Source: an uncultured Desulfovibrio sp.
Lineage (GTDB): Bacteria > Desulfobacterota > Desulfovibrionia > Desulfovibrionales > Desulfovibrionaceae
DNA: 64,000 bases
Direction of reading: 5' to 3'
Assembly: GCA_913060505.1 (NCBI GenBank)
Contig: CAJXRQ010000005.1
Span: forward strand, 1-64,000
Shown: positions 1 through 9,173 of the stretch, piece by piece
Layout of the letters: each line of letters starts with the position of its first letter
Numbering within the stretch: the first letter of the stretch is position 1
Notes under the pieces: generated by a model
Database searches by the model: none
What the model saw: only the letters and a program-made list of their open reading frames with translations
What the model was told of the DNA's origin: nothing
Translations under genes and position numbers: made by a program

Positions 1-1
1 G

Positions 2-331
2 CAATCGGATGAGATGGACACAACCGATGATGCCGGGGGTGAAACCGGTGATGATGCGTTGGAGACCGATTTCTTTCTCATGGACAGCGAAGATGATGGT
101 GCGGGGCAGGGAAGCTGGACCGACATCACGGAAAATGAAGAATCTTCTTCCTCGGATATGGACATGGTGGAAAACGGATGGGCTGAAGAAGTCGAAGACG
201 ATACGCAAGGCCAAGGAAAGGGCAAGGGGCGCGGCGGACAGGATGAACAGGACGATGGACCGCAAAGCGATGATGCTATGAATGCCTTTGATCAGGATGC
301 GGAGGATTTCCCGGACCAAACGGATTGGTAG
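2..331 (+). CDS. C-terminal end of an acidic protein, 5' part outside window
   Basis: The reading frame is open from the left edge and ends at 331, giving about 109 visible residues. They are very rich in Asp, Glu, Gly and Ser, with one short Lys/Gly patch, and show no recognisable catalytic motif or membrane segment. The stop is followed within 12 bp by a strong terminator, so this is the last gene of its transcript. It lies just upstream of a type I exporter, and acidic C-termini are common in exported calcium-binding or adhesin-like proteins, so it could be the tail of the exporter's substrate. That link is inference from position only. An ATG exists at 14, but the frame runs through it from upstream. 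Confidence 0.55.
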   Translation, partial: QSDEMDTTDDAGGETGDDALETDFFLMDSEDDGAGQGSWTDITENEESSSSDMDMVENGWAEEVEDDTQGQGKGKGRGGQDEQDDGPQSDDAMNAFDQDAEDFPDQTDW

Positions 332-342
332 CAACGTAAGCA

Positions 343-375
343 CGCCCGCTTTCAAGAGAGAAAGCGGGCGTTTTA
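343..375 (+). terminator. Rho-independent terminator after the acidic protein
   Basis: A perfect 11-bp stem (343-353 with 360-370) has a 6-nt loop and is followed by TTTT. It separates the upstream gene from the secretion operon that starts at 448. Confidence 0.9.
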
Positions 376-447
376 ATTATCATCGTCGTAAACCATGTGC
401 CCCTGTATGATTGAAATAAATTCCACCCGAACACAACGAGGCAAGGA

Positions 448-2142
448 ATGGATTTATCATACTTCCAAGGGCAAAAAGGATTCATGCGCGACTTGCGCAC
501 CCTGCCGCGTCTGATGGGCAGTTCGCTGGATTTGTTCCTTGCCTCAATGGGAATCAACACGCTGGCTCTGGCCCTGCCTATCATACTCATGCAGGTATAT
601 GACAGGATTGTGCCCACTCAGGCCACAAATACCTTGCTGTGGTTGGTGATCGGCTTTTTCTGCGCCCTTGTCCTCGAATCGGTTCTCAGACTCTGCCGCA
701 GTACAGTCACCAACTGGATGTCGGCCCGTTTCGAACACGACCTGGCCCACTCCTGCGTGGAGCGTTGGCTAAACTGCTATCTTGAAGATTTCGAACAGGA
801 CGGTGCGGGAGTGCACCTTGACCGCCTGCGCGCTGTCAACACGTTGCGCACGTTCTATGCCGGGCAGGCCTTTCAGCTCATGCTCGACCTGCCCTTCGCC
901 CTGTTGTTTCTTGCTGTGGTAGGATTTCTGAGCGGTTGGCCGGTAGTAGCCTATCTTGTCTTCATGGCCGCCGTCTTTTTCTTCATTATTTCCTTCATTC
1001 GCAAATATTACAGCACAAATCGGCTGCGACAAAAAAAACTCAGCGACCGCAGATTCAATTTTCTGGTGGAGGCCCTCGGCGGCATCCACACCATCAAAGC
1101 CGTGACGCTTGAGGAATCCATGCTTCGTCGCCACGAACGATTGGAAGCTGAAGCTGCCAAAAGCGACTACGACGTTATCTTTATCGGTAATCTACCGGTA
1201 AGCCTAGGAAACATGTTCTCTCAGATGATTCTCTTCGGTGTTCTGTTCGTGGGGGGTAGCCTTGCAATCGGGGGATATATGACACTCGGTAGCCTGGCGG
1301 CCTGCACCCTGCTCAGCGGAAGATTCTTCCAACCATTCCGAAGTCTGGCCACGTTCTGGGTCCGGCATGCCGATATTCGCATCGCACAAGAACAAATCAA
1401 ATCCATTGCCGACCTGCGTGAAGAATCCGACCTTTCTTTCCAATGCCTCCCGGACGAAATCGAAGGAGGAATACGGGCGGAAGGTTTGAGTTTCCACTAC
1501 GATGAAAACTCCCCTCTGATTGTCAACGAACTAGACCTGACGGTTGCTCCGCGGGAAATGGTCTGCCTGAACACCCAGGGCAACAGGGGAACGACAACAC
1601 TGCTCAATTTGCTGTACGGAATGCTTCCTCCCACGGACGGCAGAGTGTTCATCGGCAACCTTGACCTCGCAGAAATATGCCACAACGACTACAAAGGACG
1701 TATGGAATTCATCCCGCAGCAAGGGACGCTTTTCAACGGCACGATCTTCGACAACCTGACGCTCTTCAACCCGGCACATCGTGACGCGGCACTGGACGCC
1801 GCTGCCCTACTCCAACTTGAGGAAGTCCTTTCCGACCTGCCTCTCGGATATGAAACCCGCGTAGGGAACCGACTCTATGAATTCCTCTCCACAGGTGTCA
1901 TCCAACGCATCTGCCTTGCCCGCGCCCTGACCATCCGCCCCAGAATAATGTTGCTGGACCGCGCCAACGACGCCATGGATACGGACAGCGACGACTTGTT
2001 CCTTTGGCTTTTGAAAAAGCTCAAGGGAAACTGCACCATTGTCATGGCAACGGCCAATCCGCTGATTCTGGCTATGGCGGACTCCATCTACCAGATTGTT
2101 GACGGCAAGCTCATGAAAATGGAGGCCGAACAATGCTTCTGA
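448..2142 (+). CDS. Type I secretion ABC protein 1 with degenerate ATPase domain
   Basis: This 564-residue protein has an exporter-type membrane domain (hydrophobic segments from about residue 30 to 290) followed by an ABC ATPase domain (about 340-560). It has no N-terminal C39-like domain. The ATPase is degenerate: the Walker A region reads GNRGTTT, without the Lys; the residue after the Walker B Asp is Arg (LLDR) instead of Glu; and the H-loop His is Asn (TAN). The signature LSTGV keeps the Leu-Ser and one Gly, and a Q-loop Gln is present. It probably cannot hydrolyse ATP alone. It is the first gene of an operon with a hemerythrin, a second ABC protein carrying intact Walker motifs, and an HlyD adaptor, so a heterodimeric exporter of the PrtD/LapB type is likely. 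The substrate is unknown. Confidence 0.85.
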   Translation: MDLSYFQGQKGFMRDLRTLPRLMGSSLDLFLASMGINTLALALPIILMQVYDRIVPTQATNTLLWLVIGFFCALVLESVLRLCRSTVTNWMSARFEHDLAHSCVERWLNCYLEDFEQDGAGVHLDRLRAVNTLRTFYAGQAFQLMLDLPFALLFLAVVGFLSGWPVVAYLVFMAAVFFFIISFIRKYYSTNRLRQKKLSDRRFNFLVEALGGIHTIKAVTLEESMLRRHERLEAEAAKSDYDVIFIGNLPVSLGNMFSQMILFGVLFVGGSLAIGGYMTLGSLAACTLLSGRFFQPFRSLATFWVRHADIRIAQEQIKSIADLREESDLSFQCLPDEIEGGIRAEGLSFHYDENSPLIVNELDLTVAPREMVCLNTQGNRGTTTLLNLLYGMLPPTDGRVFIGNLDLAEICHNDYKGRMEFIPQQGTLFNGTIFDNLTLFNPAHRDAALDAAALLQLEEVLSDLPLGYETRVGNRLYEFLSTGVIQRICLARALTIRPRIMLLDRANDAMDTDSDDLFLWLLKKLKGNCTIVMATANPLILAMADSIYQIVDGKLMKMEAEQCF

Positions 2143-2645
2143 CGCAGCAGGGAACCACCTCCAGAAGAGAACTGGCCTGGACCCGATGGGTGCTTCAGTC
2201 CGCCCGCACCTGGGAAGACGTCGTCGGTATCGTGCGTAAAATCGGAATACACGCCGTGGATGAAGATCATCGCAAGTTCACCCAGTTCGCCCTGGATTTG
2301 AACCTGATTATCCAAGCCTTGAGCAACCGGGACACATCCTTCGACAATCTGCACCGGGGTGACGAGATATTCCGGCAACTCCTAGATTACGCACATATCC
2401 ATTTTCAACGGGAAGAACGCATCATGCGGTCCATGAAAAGCCCCATGCTTCACCGGCATCTGGAACAGCACGGCGCGTTTATGGGAATGATCGAAGAACA
2501 TTATGAAAATTTCAAACTCGGGCGGCTTCAGATGGTTTCGGGTCTGAAACTTTCCATTCTGGACTGGTGGGTCAACCACATCAACGTGGTCGACTACAAA
2601 ACTTTCGTGCTCGGAAAAACCAAAAACATGAAACTGGGGGAGTAA
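2133..2645 (+). CDS. Bacteriohemerythrin inside the secretion operon
   Basis: This 170-residue protein has the full hemerythrin ligand pattern for a di-iron, O2-binding site: His and DEDH near residues 40-46, HFQREE near 89, HRHLEQH near 107-113, and HINVVD near 149-154. The start ATG lies inside the end of the upstream ABC gene (10-bp overlap), and the stop overlaps the next ATG by one base (TAATG), so translation is probably coupled in both directions. Bacteriohemerythrins typically bind, deliver or sense O2 in micro-oxic or anaerobic bacteria. The location between two exporter genes is unusual. Whether it senses O2 for the exporter or is simply co-expressed cannot be decided from sequence. 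Confidence 0.88.
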   Translation: MLLTQQGTTSRRELAWTRWVLQSARTWEDVVGIVRKIGIHAVDEDHRKFTQFALDLNLIIQALSNRDTSFDNLHRGDEIFRQLLDYAHIHFQREERIMRSMKSPMLHRHLEQHGAFMGMIEEHYENFKLGRLQMVSGLKLSILDWWVNHINVVDYKTFVLGKTKNMKLGE

Positions 2646-4756
2646 TGCAACAGGCGGCCACAGTTTCAGCATTCGTCATGCCGGGCGGGCTTGCGCCCTG
2701 CATTCCGCCACTGTTGGACGCGCTTGGCTGGCGAGGCAGCGATATGCACTTGGCCGAGGCCATGCCGCACCTGACCGGAACCGTGGATATCTCGGACCTG
2801 TTGAACGTCATGGCAAATCTCAAATTCGGCAGCAGATCGCTGGATACCGACATGCTGGGGCTGGATCCCCGGATGCTGCCATGCCTTTTCATCGATGCAG
2901 ACGGGCATACACTGGTGCTGGTCAAGGGTGATGGAACAAGCCTGCTGGCTTTTGACTCGGACACCAAGGCCTACCGGGAAATCGAACCCGACACACGCAC
3001 AGGAACCGCCTTTTTCTTCGCCCAGATCGATTCGCGCGGACACTCCCTACACCGCACCCAGCCAGGGTGGTTCCGCAAAGTCATCAACCGGTTTGCCAAA
3101 ACCCTGCGCCACGGCCTGCTCATATCCTTTTTACTGAGTGTGCTGGCTCTGACCATGCCGCTCTTCGTCATGACTATCTATGACCAGATGCCTTTCTTCG
3201 ACAACAACCGCACTCTGGCTTTCATTGTCATTGGCGTACTGGTCTTCATCCTGAGCGATTTCGGACTACGTTTGATCCGTTCCGGCATCCTCAGTTTCAT
3301 AGGAGCACGTCTGGGAAATATCGTGGGCAATGAGGTGTTCCGGCGTATTCTCTACCTGCCTCCGGCATACACCGAATCCGCTTCCATTGGAGCGCAAGCC
3401 TCACGCATCAAGGATTTCGACACAGTTCGGGACTTCTTTTCCGGGCAGGCCTTTGTGGCCCTGCTTGATATTCCCTTCATCCTGTTGCTGGTAGCGGCCA
3501 TGTGGGCGTTAGGCGGCTCCGTGGTCTTTGTTCCGCTCACGGCCATCGTTCTTTTCGGCATTATGGCGCTCATCTACATGCCCCTTGTCAAACGGGCCAA
3601 TGAGCAAATAGCCAAAACCGGCGCGACACGGCAGGAGCTGGTCATGGAAATGCTGACCAAGATGCGGGCCATTAAACACACCAGCACCCCGGTCAAGTGG
3701 GAGGACCGCTACCGCCAGCTTTCCGCCGAATGTGCCGCCAGTTCTTACCGGGCCTCTCAACTTGCCTCACAAATCAACGTGCTCACGAACATGTTCATTA
3801 TGGGCGCCGGAGTTTCCACAATGGCTGTTTCCGTTCACAACGTACTGGCAAAACAGATGTCCATGGGCGCGCTGGTCGCCTGCATGATTCTGGTCTGGCG
3901 CATTCTTGCCCCGCTTCGTTCCGGTTTTGTGGTCATGCTGCAAGTGGAACGCATCAACAAGAGTATCAATCAGGTTGACCGGCTCATGAACCTCGACATC
4001 GAACAACAGACGGAATCGCTGTTAACGCTGAATAAAAAGCTCCGGGGTGATGTAGTTTTCTCGCAGGTGTCCATCCGCTACATGAGCGACGCCCACCCCG
4101 CGCTGCTGGGTGTCAGCTTCTCGGTTTCCCATGGCGAAATCCTGACCATTGCCGGGCATGACGGAGCCGGAAAATCAACCATATTGAAACTTATTCTGGC
4201 CCTGTATCGGCCTCAGGCTGGCCGGATAACGCTGGACCACACCAACCTGCGCCAAATGGACCCGATATACCTGCGGCGATCCATCAGCTATGCGCCACAG
4301 TCGCCACAGTTCTTTTATGGGACGATTGCCCAAAACCTACGGCTGACCAACCCGCTTGCCCCGGACGGCGAGTTACGGGATGCCTGCCTGCGTGCCGGAG
4401 TGCTGGATGCCATCGAAGCGTTGCCCAACGGTTTGGACACCCGCATAGGCGATTATCAGCTCAAGAAAATGCCCTTGACTTTCCTCAAAAAGCTCAGTCT
4501 GGCCCGAACATTCATCCGCCCGGCACCATTGTTGTTGCTGGACGAAGTCATGGAACGGCCGGAATTCGAGGATCGGGAAATCATTCTCGACATGCTGGAT
4601 GAACTGCACGGCAAAACAACCATCATCATGGTTACCAACCATGCAGCCTATCTCAAAAAGGCCGACAAGGTGCTCTGGATGGAAAAAGGGCGCGTGCGCA
4701 TGTTCGGCAAGGCTGAAGACGTGCTCCCGCAACTGCCCGAAGAATACAAATGCTGA
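2645..4756 (+). CDS. Type I secretion ABC protein 2 with C39-like domain
   Basis: The 703-residue protein starts at 2645, after a GGGGGAG ribosome-binding site that overlaps the previous stop. Residues 1-150 resemble the C39-like domain of LssB/LapB exporters without an obvious catalytic Cys. Membrane segments span about 150-430, followed by an ABC ATPase. Walker A (GHDGAGKST) and Walker B (LLLLDE) are intact and a His is present in the H-loop (TNH), but the signature that should read LSGGQ is MPLTF. This complements the first ABC protein, which kept a usable signature but lost its Walker residues. The pair would therefore have one working composite ATP site and one dead site. The protein probably forms the inner-membrane channel of a type I secretion system together with the 448-2142 product. 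Confidence 0.9.
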   Translation: MQQAATVSAFVMPGGLAPCIPPLLDALGWRGSDMHLAEAMPHLTGTVDISDLLNVMANLKFGSRSLDTDMLGLDPRMLPCLFIDADGHTLVLVKGDGTSLLAFDSDTKAYREIEPDTRTGTAFFFAQIDSRGHSLHRTQPGWFRKVINRFAKTLRHGLLISFLLSVLALTMPLFVMTIYDQMPFFDNNRTLAFIVIGVLVFILSDFGLRLIRSGILSFIGARLGNIVGNEVFRRILYLPPAYTESASIGAQASRIKDFDTVRDFFSGQAFVALLDIPFILLLVAAMWALGGSVVFVPLTAIVLFGIMALIYMPLVKRANEQIAKTGATRQELVMEMLTKMRAIKHTSTPVKWEDRYRQLSAECAASSYRASQLASQINVLTNMFIMGAGVSTMAVSVHNVLAKQMSMGALVACMILVWRILAPLRSGFVVMLQVERINKSINQVDRLMNLDIEQQTESLLTLNKKLRGDVVFSQVSIRYMSDAHPALLGVSFSVSHGEILTIAGHDGAGKSTILKLILALYRPQAGRITLDHTNLRQMDPIYLRRSISYAPQSPQFFYGTIAQNLRLTNPLAPDGELRDACLRAGVLDAIEALPNGLDTRIGDYQLKKMPLTFLKKLSLARTFIRPAPLLLLDEVMERPEFEDREIILDMLDELHGKTTIIMVTNHAAYLKKADKVLWMEKGRVRMFGKAEDVLPQLPEEYKC

Positions 4757-4769
4757 CGAGGATACAGAC

Positions 4770-6107
4770 ATGAAAAAAACAAATGGAAAGATACGAGTCA
4801 GCAGAAAGGATTCCCTGCATCTCTCTCAGGCGTTGCTGCTGGAGGAAACCGGAGTTCCCCGTTTGGTCCGATCCGTGATTCTCACTCTGACGGCGGTCAT
4901 CGTGATTTTTATTGTCTGGGCTTCCCTGACCCGTATTGACGAAGTGTCCATTGCCAATGGCAAGATCATTCCCTCGGGGCATGTCAAACGGATCCAGAGC
5001 GAGGACGGCGGCGTGGTGCTGCAAATTCTGGTGCAGGAAGGACAGGCCGTGGAGAAAGGGCAGGAACTCATTACCATGGATCCCACGGTTTCGGTTTCCA
5101 ATCTTGACCAGTACCGCGCCAGACAGGCTTCCCTCGCCCTGCGCAAGGAGCGGCTCCAGGCACACATAGATGGCCGCAAGCCTGATTATTCCAAGGTGGA
5201 AGAACGGTTTTCGGAACTGGCAGCCCAACAGGCCAGGCTGCATGCCCAAAAAATCGAGTCCATGAATGTGACCAAGGCGATTCTTGCCAATCAGATCAAG
5301 CAGTATCAGGCGGAACTCAAGGAACTCTCCAACCGGGAAAAAACACTCCGCGAGCAGTATGAACTCACCCGTGAAGAATATGAAACCTATGCGGATCTGT
5401 TCGACAAGGAACTGGTGGGCAAAACGGAATTTTTCGGCATCAAGCGGAACTTCCTGCAAGTGCAGGAATACCTGCACCAGATACCGGTGCGCCGTATTCA
5501 GGTGAATGAAAAGCTTACGGAAAGCCGCAACCGGCTCATAAAACTACGCGAAGATGCCATGGAAGAATGGATGGGAAAACTGACCACCGTGGAAACCGAA
5601 GCCTCGGAAATACACGAAGTCATCAAGCGGTTCCGCATGGACGTTTCCCAGCTCTCCATCAAGGCTCCGGAGAACGGTGTGGTACACAATCTTCAGGTCA
5701 ATTCGCCGGGTGAGGTCGTTCAACCCGGTGAAACTGTCCTTGAGCTGGTACCCATGGGCAAGAAACTTGTGGCCGAGGTCAAGATCACCTCACGCGACGT
5801 GGGCCATATCCAGATAGGCCAACCCGCCACCGTGAAACTCACGGCCTACGATTATTCGCGATACGGCGGGGCCAAAGGCGTACTTACGGACATCTCGCCC
5901 ACTACCATTGTGGATGCCGACGGCAGGGTCTATTACGAGGGCATTGTCACCCTGAAAAGCAACCACCTGACCAAGGGAACGGTCAAGCATCTTATACTGC
6001 CCGGCATGACTGTTCAGGCAGACATCAAAACCGGGGACAAGACCTTGATCGGCTACTTCCTGAAGCCCATTTACCTGTCGCTGGAGCAATCATTCCGGGA
6101 GCGGTAA
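4770..6107 (+). CDS. HlyD-family periplasmic adaptor of type I secretion
   Basis: This 445-residue protein has one N-terminal membrane helix (about 33-52), a lipoyl-like half (around GGVVLQILVQEGQAVEKG), a long coiled-coil hairpin (about 115-290), the second lipoyl half and a beta-barrel domain. It ends in the family's typical LKPIYLSLEQSFRER tail. The ATG at 4770 follows GACGAGGAT and comes 13 bp after the upstream stop, so I prefer it over longer in-frame extensions. It bridges the inner-membrane ABC pair to an outer-membrane TolC-like channel. No TolC gene is in the window, so that partner must be encoded elsewhere. Confidence 0.92.
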   Translation: MKKTNGKIRVSRKDSLHLSQALLLEETGVPRLVRSVILTLTAVIVIFIVWASLTRIDEVSIANGKIIPSGHVKRIQSEDGGVVLQILVQEGQAVEKGQELITMDPTVSVSNLDQYRARQASLALRKERLQAHIDGRKPDYSKVEERFSELAAQQARLHAQKIESMNVTKAILANQIKQYQAELKELSNREKTLREQYELTREEYETYADLFDKELVGKTEFFGIKRNFLQVQEYLHQIPVRRIQVNEKLTESRNRLIKLREDAMEEWMGKLTTVETEASEIHEVIKRFRMDVSQLSIKAPENGVVHNLQVNSPGEVVQPGETVLELVPMGKKLVAEVKITSRDVGHIQIGQPATVKLTAYDYSRYGGAKGVLTDISPTTIVDADGRVYYEGIVTLKSNHLTKGTVKHLILPGMTVQADIKTGDKTLIGYFLKPIYLSLEQSFRER

Positions 6108-6203
6108 AAGGAAACGAGTATTGCCCGGCGCCCCCTCATGGATTAAAGCGCACCATCGCCAAGGCATCGGCTAAAATAAGTTCAGCCAATACCGGGAGAG
6201 GCA

Positions 6204-6830
6204 TCAATCGGCAAGGGACTGCCGCAAGGTTGCAATATCGCCCATGAGCAGGCCGAGTTCCTTTTTGATGCGTGATTCAGGCCAATCCCACCATTGAAGT
6301 TCTTCCAACAGTGCCACGTCCTCATCCGAAAAACGCTTTCGGATCAGCTTTGCCGGGGCTCCGGTGACAATGGCATACGGAGGGACATCCCGGGTCACTA
6401 TGGCCCGCGAACCTATCCGTGCTCCATTCCCTATCGTAACTCCGGCCATGACAAGCGCTTCAAACCCTATCCACACGTCGTTGCCGATGACAATGTCGCC
6501 CTTGTTGTCCCAGCTTGAGGTTATGTTCAATTCATGCTCCCACAACTCCCCGAAAATGGCGAAGGGATAGTTGACACATGAATCAGCCTTGTGGTTGCCG
6601 CCGTTGAAAAGGAACTTTGCTCCGTGCGCTATTGAACAGAATTTGCCGATGATCAATTTATCGTTGTTCACCGGATAGTGGTAAAGAACGTTTTTTTCCT
6701 GAAACTTCAGGGGATCTTCAAAATCATGATAATATGAATACTCCCCCACGATGATATTGGGATCAGCCACCGCTTCGCGAAGATTACAGGTGTTCTTGTC
6801 ATTTGATCTTGGGAATAGAGGTAACTTCAT
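6204..6830 (-). CDS. CatB/Vat-like hexapeptide acetyltransferase
   Basis: This 208-residue left-handed beta-helix acetyltransferase has hexapeptide repeats (GNDVWIGFEALVMAGVTIGN and neighbours) and the NGGNH segment that carries the catalytic His in the CatB/Vat xenobiotic acetyltransferases. It ends in an Arg/Lys-rich helix typical of that family. Members transfer acetyl from acetyl-CoA to chloramphenicol, streptogramins or unknown hydroxyl groups. A role in resistance is not shown by sequence, and many chromosomal homologues have unknown substrates. It converges on the secretion operon and has no operon partner. Confidence 0.8.
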   Translation of the reverse strand: MKLPLFPRSNDKNTCNLREAVADPNIIVGEYSYYHDFEDPLKFQEKNVLYHYPVNNDKLIIGKFCSIAHGAKFLFNGGNHKADSCVNYPFAIFGELWEHELNITSSWDNKGDIVIGNDVWIGFEALVMAGVTIGNGARIGSRAIVTRDVPPYAIVTGAPAKLIRKRFSDEDVALLEELQWWDWPESRIKKELGLLMGDIATLRQSLAD

Positions 6831-6970
6831 TTTTCTTCCTCACTTGCATACTTCCTCTTCTTGCACTCCATACAGGACCACTGGCAAAACAGGTCAAAAA
6901 AGAGACAAGTCATCTCATTCATCATGCAATACAAGCAACCTCCCTGCACAGTAGGCAAACGATAGAGAAC

Positions 6971-7004
6971 AAAAAAAGCTTGCGAGAGAAACTCACAAGC
7001 TTTT
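6971..7004 (-). terminator. Terminator downstream of eutBC
   Basis: Arms 6974-6982 and 6996-7004 form a 9-bp stem extended by a further GAG/CTC pairing. On the minus strand it is followed by a run of seven T. It ends the eutBC transcript. Confidence 0.85.
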
Positions 7005-7030
7005 CTAAATCAAAACAAAACTATTTCCGT

Positions 7031-7798
7031 TTATTTTTCCAACGCGCCCTGCAACGCACTGTCCACCTTGAGGTCCACGCCGGAAAGGCCGCGCCGCAGA
7101 GCCTGTTCAATAAGCGCGCAAAGAATGGCCGCCGCATCTTTGTAGCTCAGGCCTGCCGGGCGGATATTGGAAATGCAATTGCGGGATTCATCCGTGGTTC
7201 CAACCCCCGGAGCATAGGTCAGATAGATTCCCATGCTGTCGGGAGAGCTGAGTCCCGGACGCTCGCCGATAATAACGACAGATAACAGTGCTCCCAGCGT
7301 CTGGGCGACATGGTCGCCAATGGCGACCCTCCCCTGTTCCACATAGCACAGCGGCCCCACGGACAGGCCAAGCTTTTCCAGCAACGAGGTAAAGGTCTGC
7401 CAAAAGGGGACGAAGTTCTCGGCTATGGCCGTTGAGGAAAGCCCTGCGGAAACAGTAAAACAAAGGTCATACTCTTTGCCCGTTTTGGACAGGAGAGCTT
7501 CCTCGCTTTTCTGCGACAACAACCGCCCAAGATCCGGCCGTTGCAGAAATACGGCCCGGGTTGCAGCCCGGCTTTCTATGGACAAGTACTGCAACCCGCC
7601 AAAGACCGCCTGCTGGTCCAAGACCTGATGCACAGCGTCACGTGCCTTGGCATGGTCCATCTGGAAGCCAAGCACTTCACGGGTGCGCAGGCTGGTGCCA
7701 CTCCGCCCCAGAGCGATGCGCGCATCGGTCCATGAACGCAACCGGGACCAGAAATCCTCCTCAATGATATCATCGGCAAGCTTACGAGGGGAGTTCAT
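7031..7798 (-). CDS. eutC: Ethanolamine ammonia-lyase small subunit
   Basis: The 255-residue protein matches EutC in length and motifs (SLRTREVLGFQMDHAKARDAV near the start, GERPGLSSPDSMG and the TDESRNCISNIRP segment near the C-terminus). With EutB it forms the adenosylcobalamin-dependent lyase that converts ethanolamine to acetaldehyde and ammonia. I place the start at 7798, where the gene overlaps eutB by 17 bp; the open frame continues further upstream but inside eutB. Neither the reactivase eutA nor any microcompartment shell gene is nearby. Confidence 0.93.
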   Translation of the reverse strand: MNSPRKLADDIIEEDFWSRLRSWTDARIALGRSGTSLRTREVLGFQMDHAKARDAVHQVLDQQAVFGGLQYLSIESRAATRAVFLQRPDLGRLLSQKSEEALLSKTGKEYDLCFTVSAGLSSTAIAENFVPFWQTFTSLLEKLGLSVGPLCYVEQGRVAIGDHVAQTLGALLSVVIIGERPGLSSPDSMGIYLTYAPGVGTTDESRNCISNIRPAGLSYKDAAAILCALIEQALRRGLSGVDLKVDSALQGALEK

Positions 7799-9173
7799 TA
7801 AACTGTTCCTTGTTTGGAATACGAAGGGAGGCGGGAGCGGCACTTTGCAATGTTCCTTCCCGAACAATACCGGCCAGTTCCAACCATGCCAGAAATTCGG
7901 GGGCAGGTGTATAGCCGAGCTGGCGCCGTATGTACAAAGCGTCGTGGAATGACGTTGACTGGTAGTTCAGCATGATGTCGTCCGCTCCGGGAACGCCCAT
8001 GATGAAATTGCAACCGGCCACTCCCAGCAGGGTCAGCAACGTGTCCATTGAGTCCTGATCCGCTTCCGCATGGTTGGTGTAGCAAACATCCATCCCCATG
8101 GGCAGACCGAGCAGTTTACCGCAGAAATGATCTTCAAGACCGGCCCGAACGATTTGCTTCTCGTCGTACAAATACTCCGGCCCGATGAAACCGACCACGG
8201 AGTTGACGAGAAACGGATTGAACTTCCGGGCGACAGCGTATGCACGGGCCTCGACAGTCTGTTGGTCCACGCCGTGATGTGCGCCAGCCGACAAAGCCGA
8301 GCCCTGCCCTGTTTCAAAATACATGAGGTTTTCACCCACGGTTCCCCGATGCAGCGAAAGCCCGGCTTCATACCCCTGCTCAAGAATATCCAGCGTCACT
8401 CCAAAACTCCTGTTCACTGCCTCGGTTCCACCGATGGACTGAAAGACAAGATCGACAGGAGCGCCTTTTCCAATGGCCTCAATCGTGTTGGTAATGTGGG
8501 TCAATACGCATGACTGGGTTGGAATTTTATATTCCTCACGCAGTCTGTCGAGTAATTCCAGTAGACGGATGGCGGAACTGACACTGTCTGTTGCCGGGTT
8601 GATGCCGATGCACGCATCGCCGCTGCCGTACATCAACCCGTCGAAAATCGAGGCCACGATTCCTGCGGGATCGTCCGTGGGATGGTTGGGCTGCAAACGG
8701 GTACACAGGGTTTTCTCAAGTCCCACAGTGGTTCGAAAACGGGTCACCACCCGAATTTTCGAAGCCACATGAACAAGATCCTGCACCCGCATGAGCTTTG
8801 AAACAGCTGCCGCCATTTCCGGGGTCAGCCCGGGGGCCAGTTCGGCAAGGACGTTTCCGGTCGTATGTTCGGACAACAGCCAATCCCTGAATTCGCCCAC
8901 GGTCAACGAGGCGATCGGAGCAAAAGCCCCAGCGTCATGCGTATCCATGATCAGACGGCTGACAGCGTCCTCTTCATAGGGGATAACCGGATCTTCCAGA
9001 AATGCGCCGAGCGGCACCTCGGACAACGCCACCTGGGCCACGGCCCGTTCAAAGGCCGAACAGGCGCCTATCTGCGCGAGATCGTCGCCGGATTTTGGCG
9101 TGGAGGCCTTTGCCAGCAAGGTTTTCAAATCATCAAATCGATGAACGACCTTATCAATCGTAACTGAATACAT
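7782..9173 (-). CDS. eutB: Ethanolamine ammonia-lyase large subunit
   Basis: The 463-residue product has the EutB TIM-barrel signature segments, for example LMYGSGDACIGINPATDS, FETGQGSALSAGAHHGVDQQ and GLPMGMDVCYTNHAEADQDS. It is the catalytic subunit of the B12-dependent lyase that produces acetaldehyde and ammonia. The ATG at 9173 gives the usual family length; an upstream in-frame ATG at 9287 would add 38 residues unlike EutB. Acetaldehyde from this reaction could be handled by the alcohol and aldehyde dehydrogenases encoded elsewhere in the window, which is an inference. Confidence 0.93.
   Translation of the reverse strand: MYSVTIDKVVHRFDDLKTLLAKASTPKSGDDLAQIGACSAFERAVAQVALSEVPLGAFLEDPVIPYEEDAVSRLIMDTHDAGAFAPIASLTVGEFRDWLLSEHTTGNVLAELAPGLTPEMAAAVSKLMRVQDLVHVASKIRVVTRFRTTVGLEKTLCTRLQPNHPTDDPAGIVASIFDGLMYGSGDACIGINPATDSVSSAIRLLELLDRLREEYKIPTQSCVLTHITNTIEAIGKGAPVDLVFQSIGGTEAVNRSFGVTLDILEQGYEAGLSLHRGTVGENLMYFETGQGSALSAGAHHGVDQQTVEARAYAVARKFNPFLVNSVVGFIGPEYLYDEKQIVRAGLEDHFCGKLLGLPMGMDVCYTNHAEADQDSMDTLLTLLGVAGCNFIMGVPGADDIMLNYQSTSFHDALYIRRQLGYTPAPEFLAWLELAGIVREGTLQSAAPASLRIPNKEQFNELPS

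Noticed and set aside
4653..5477. A 274-codon minus-strand frame
   Set aside because: It lies antisense to the HlyD adaptor gene and lacks a ribosome-binding site and recognisable motifs.
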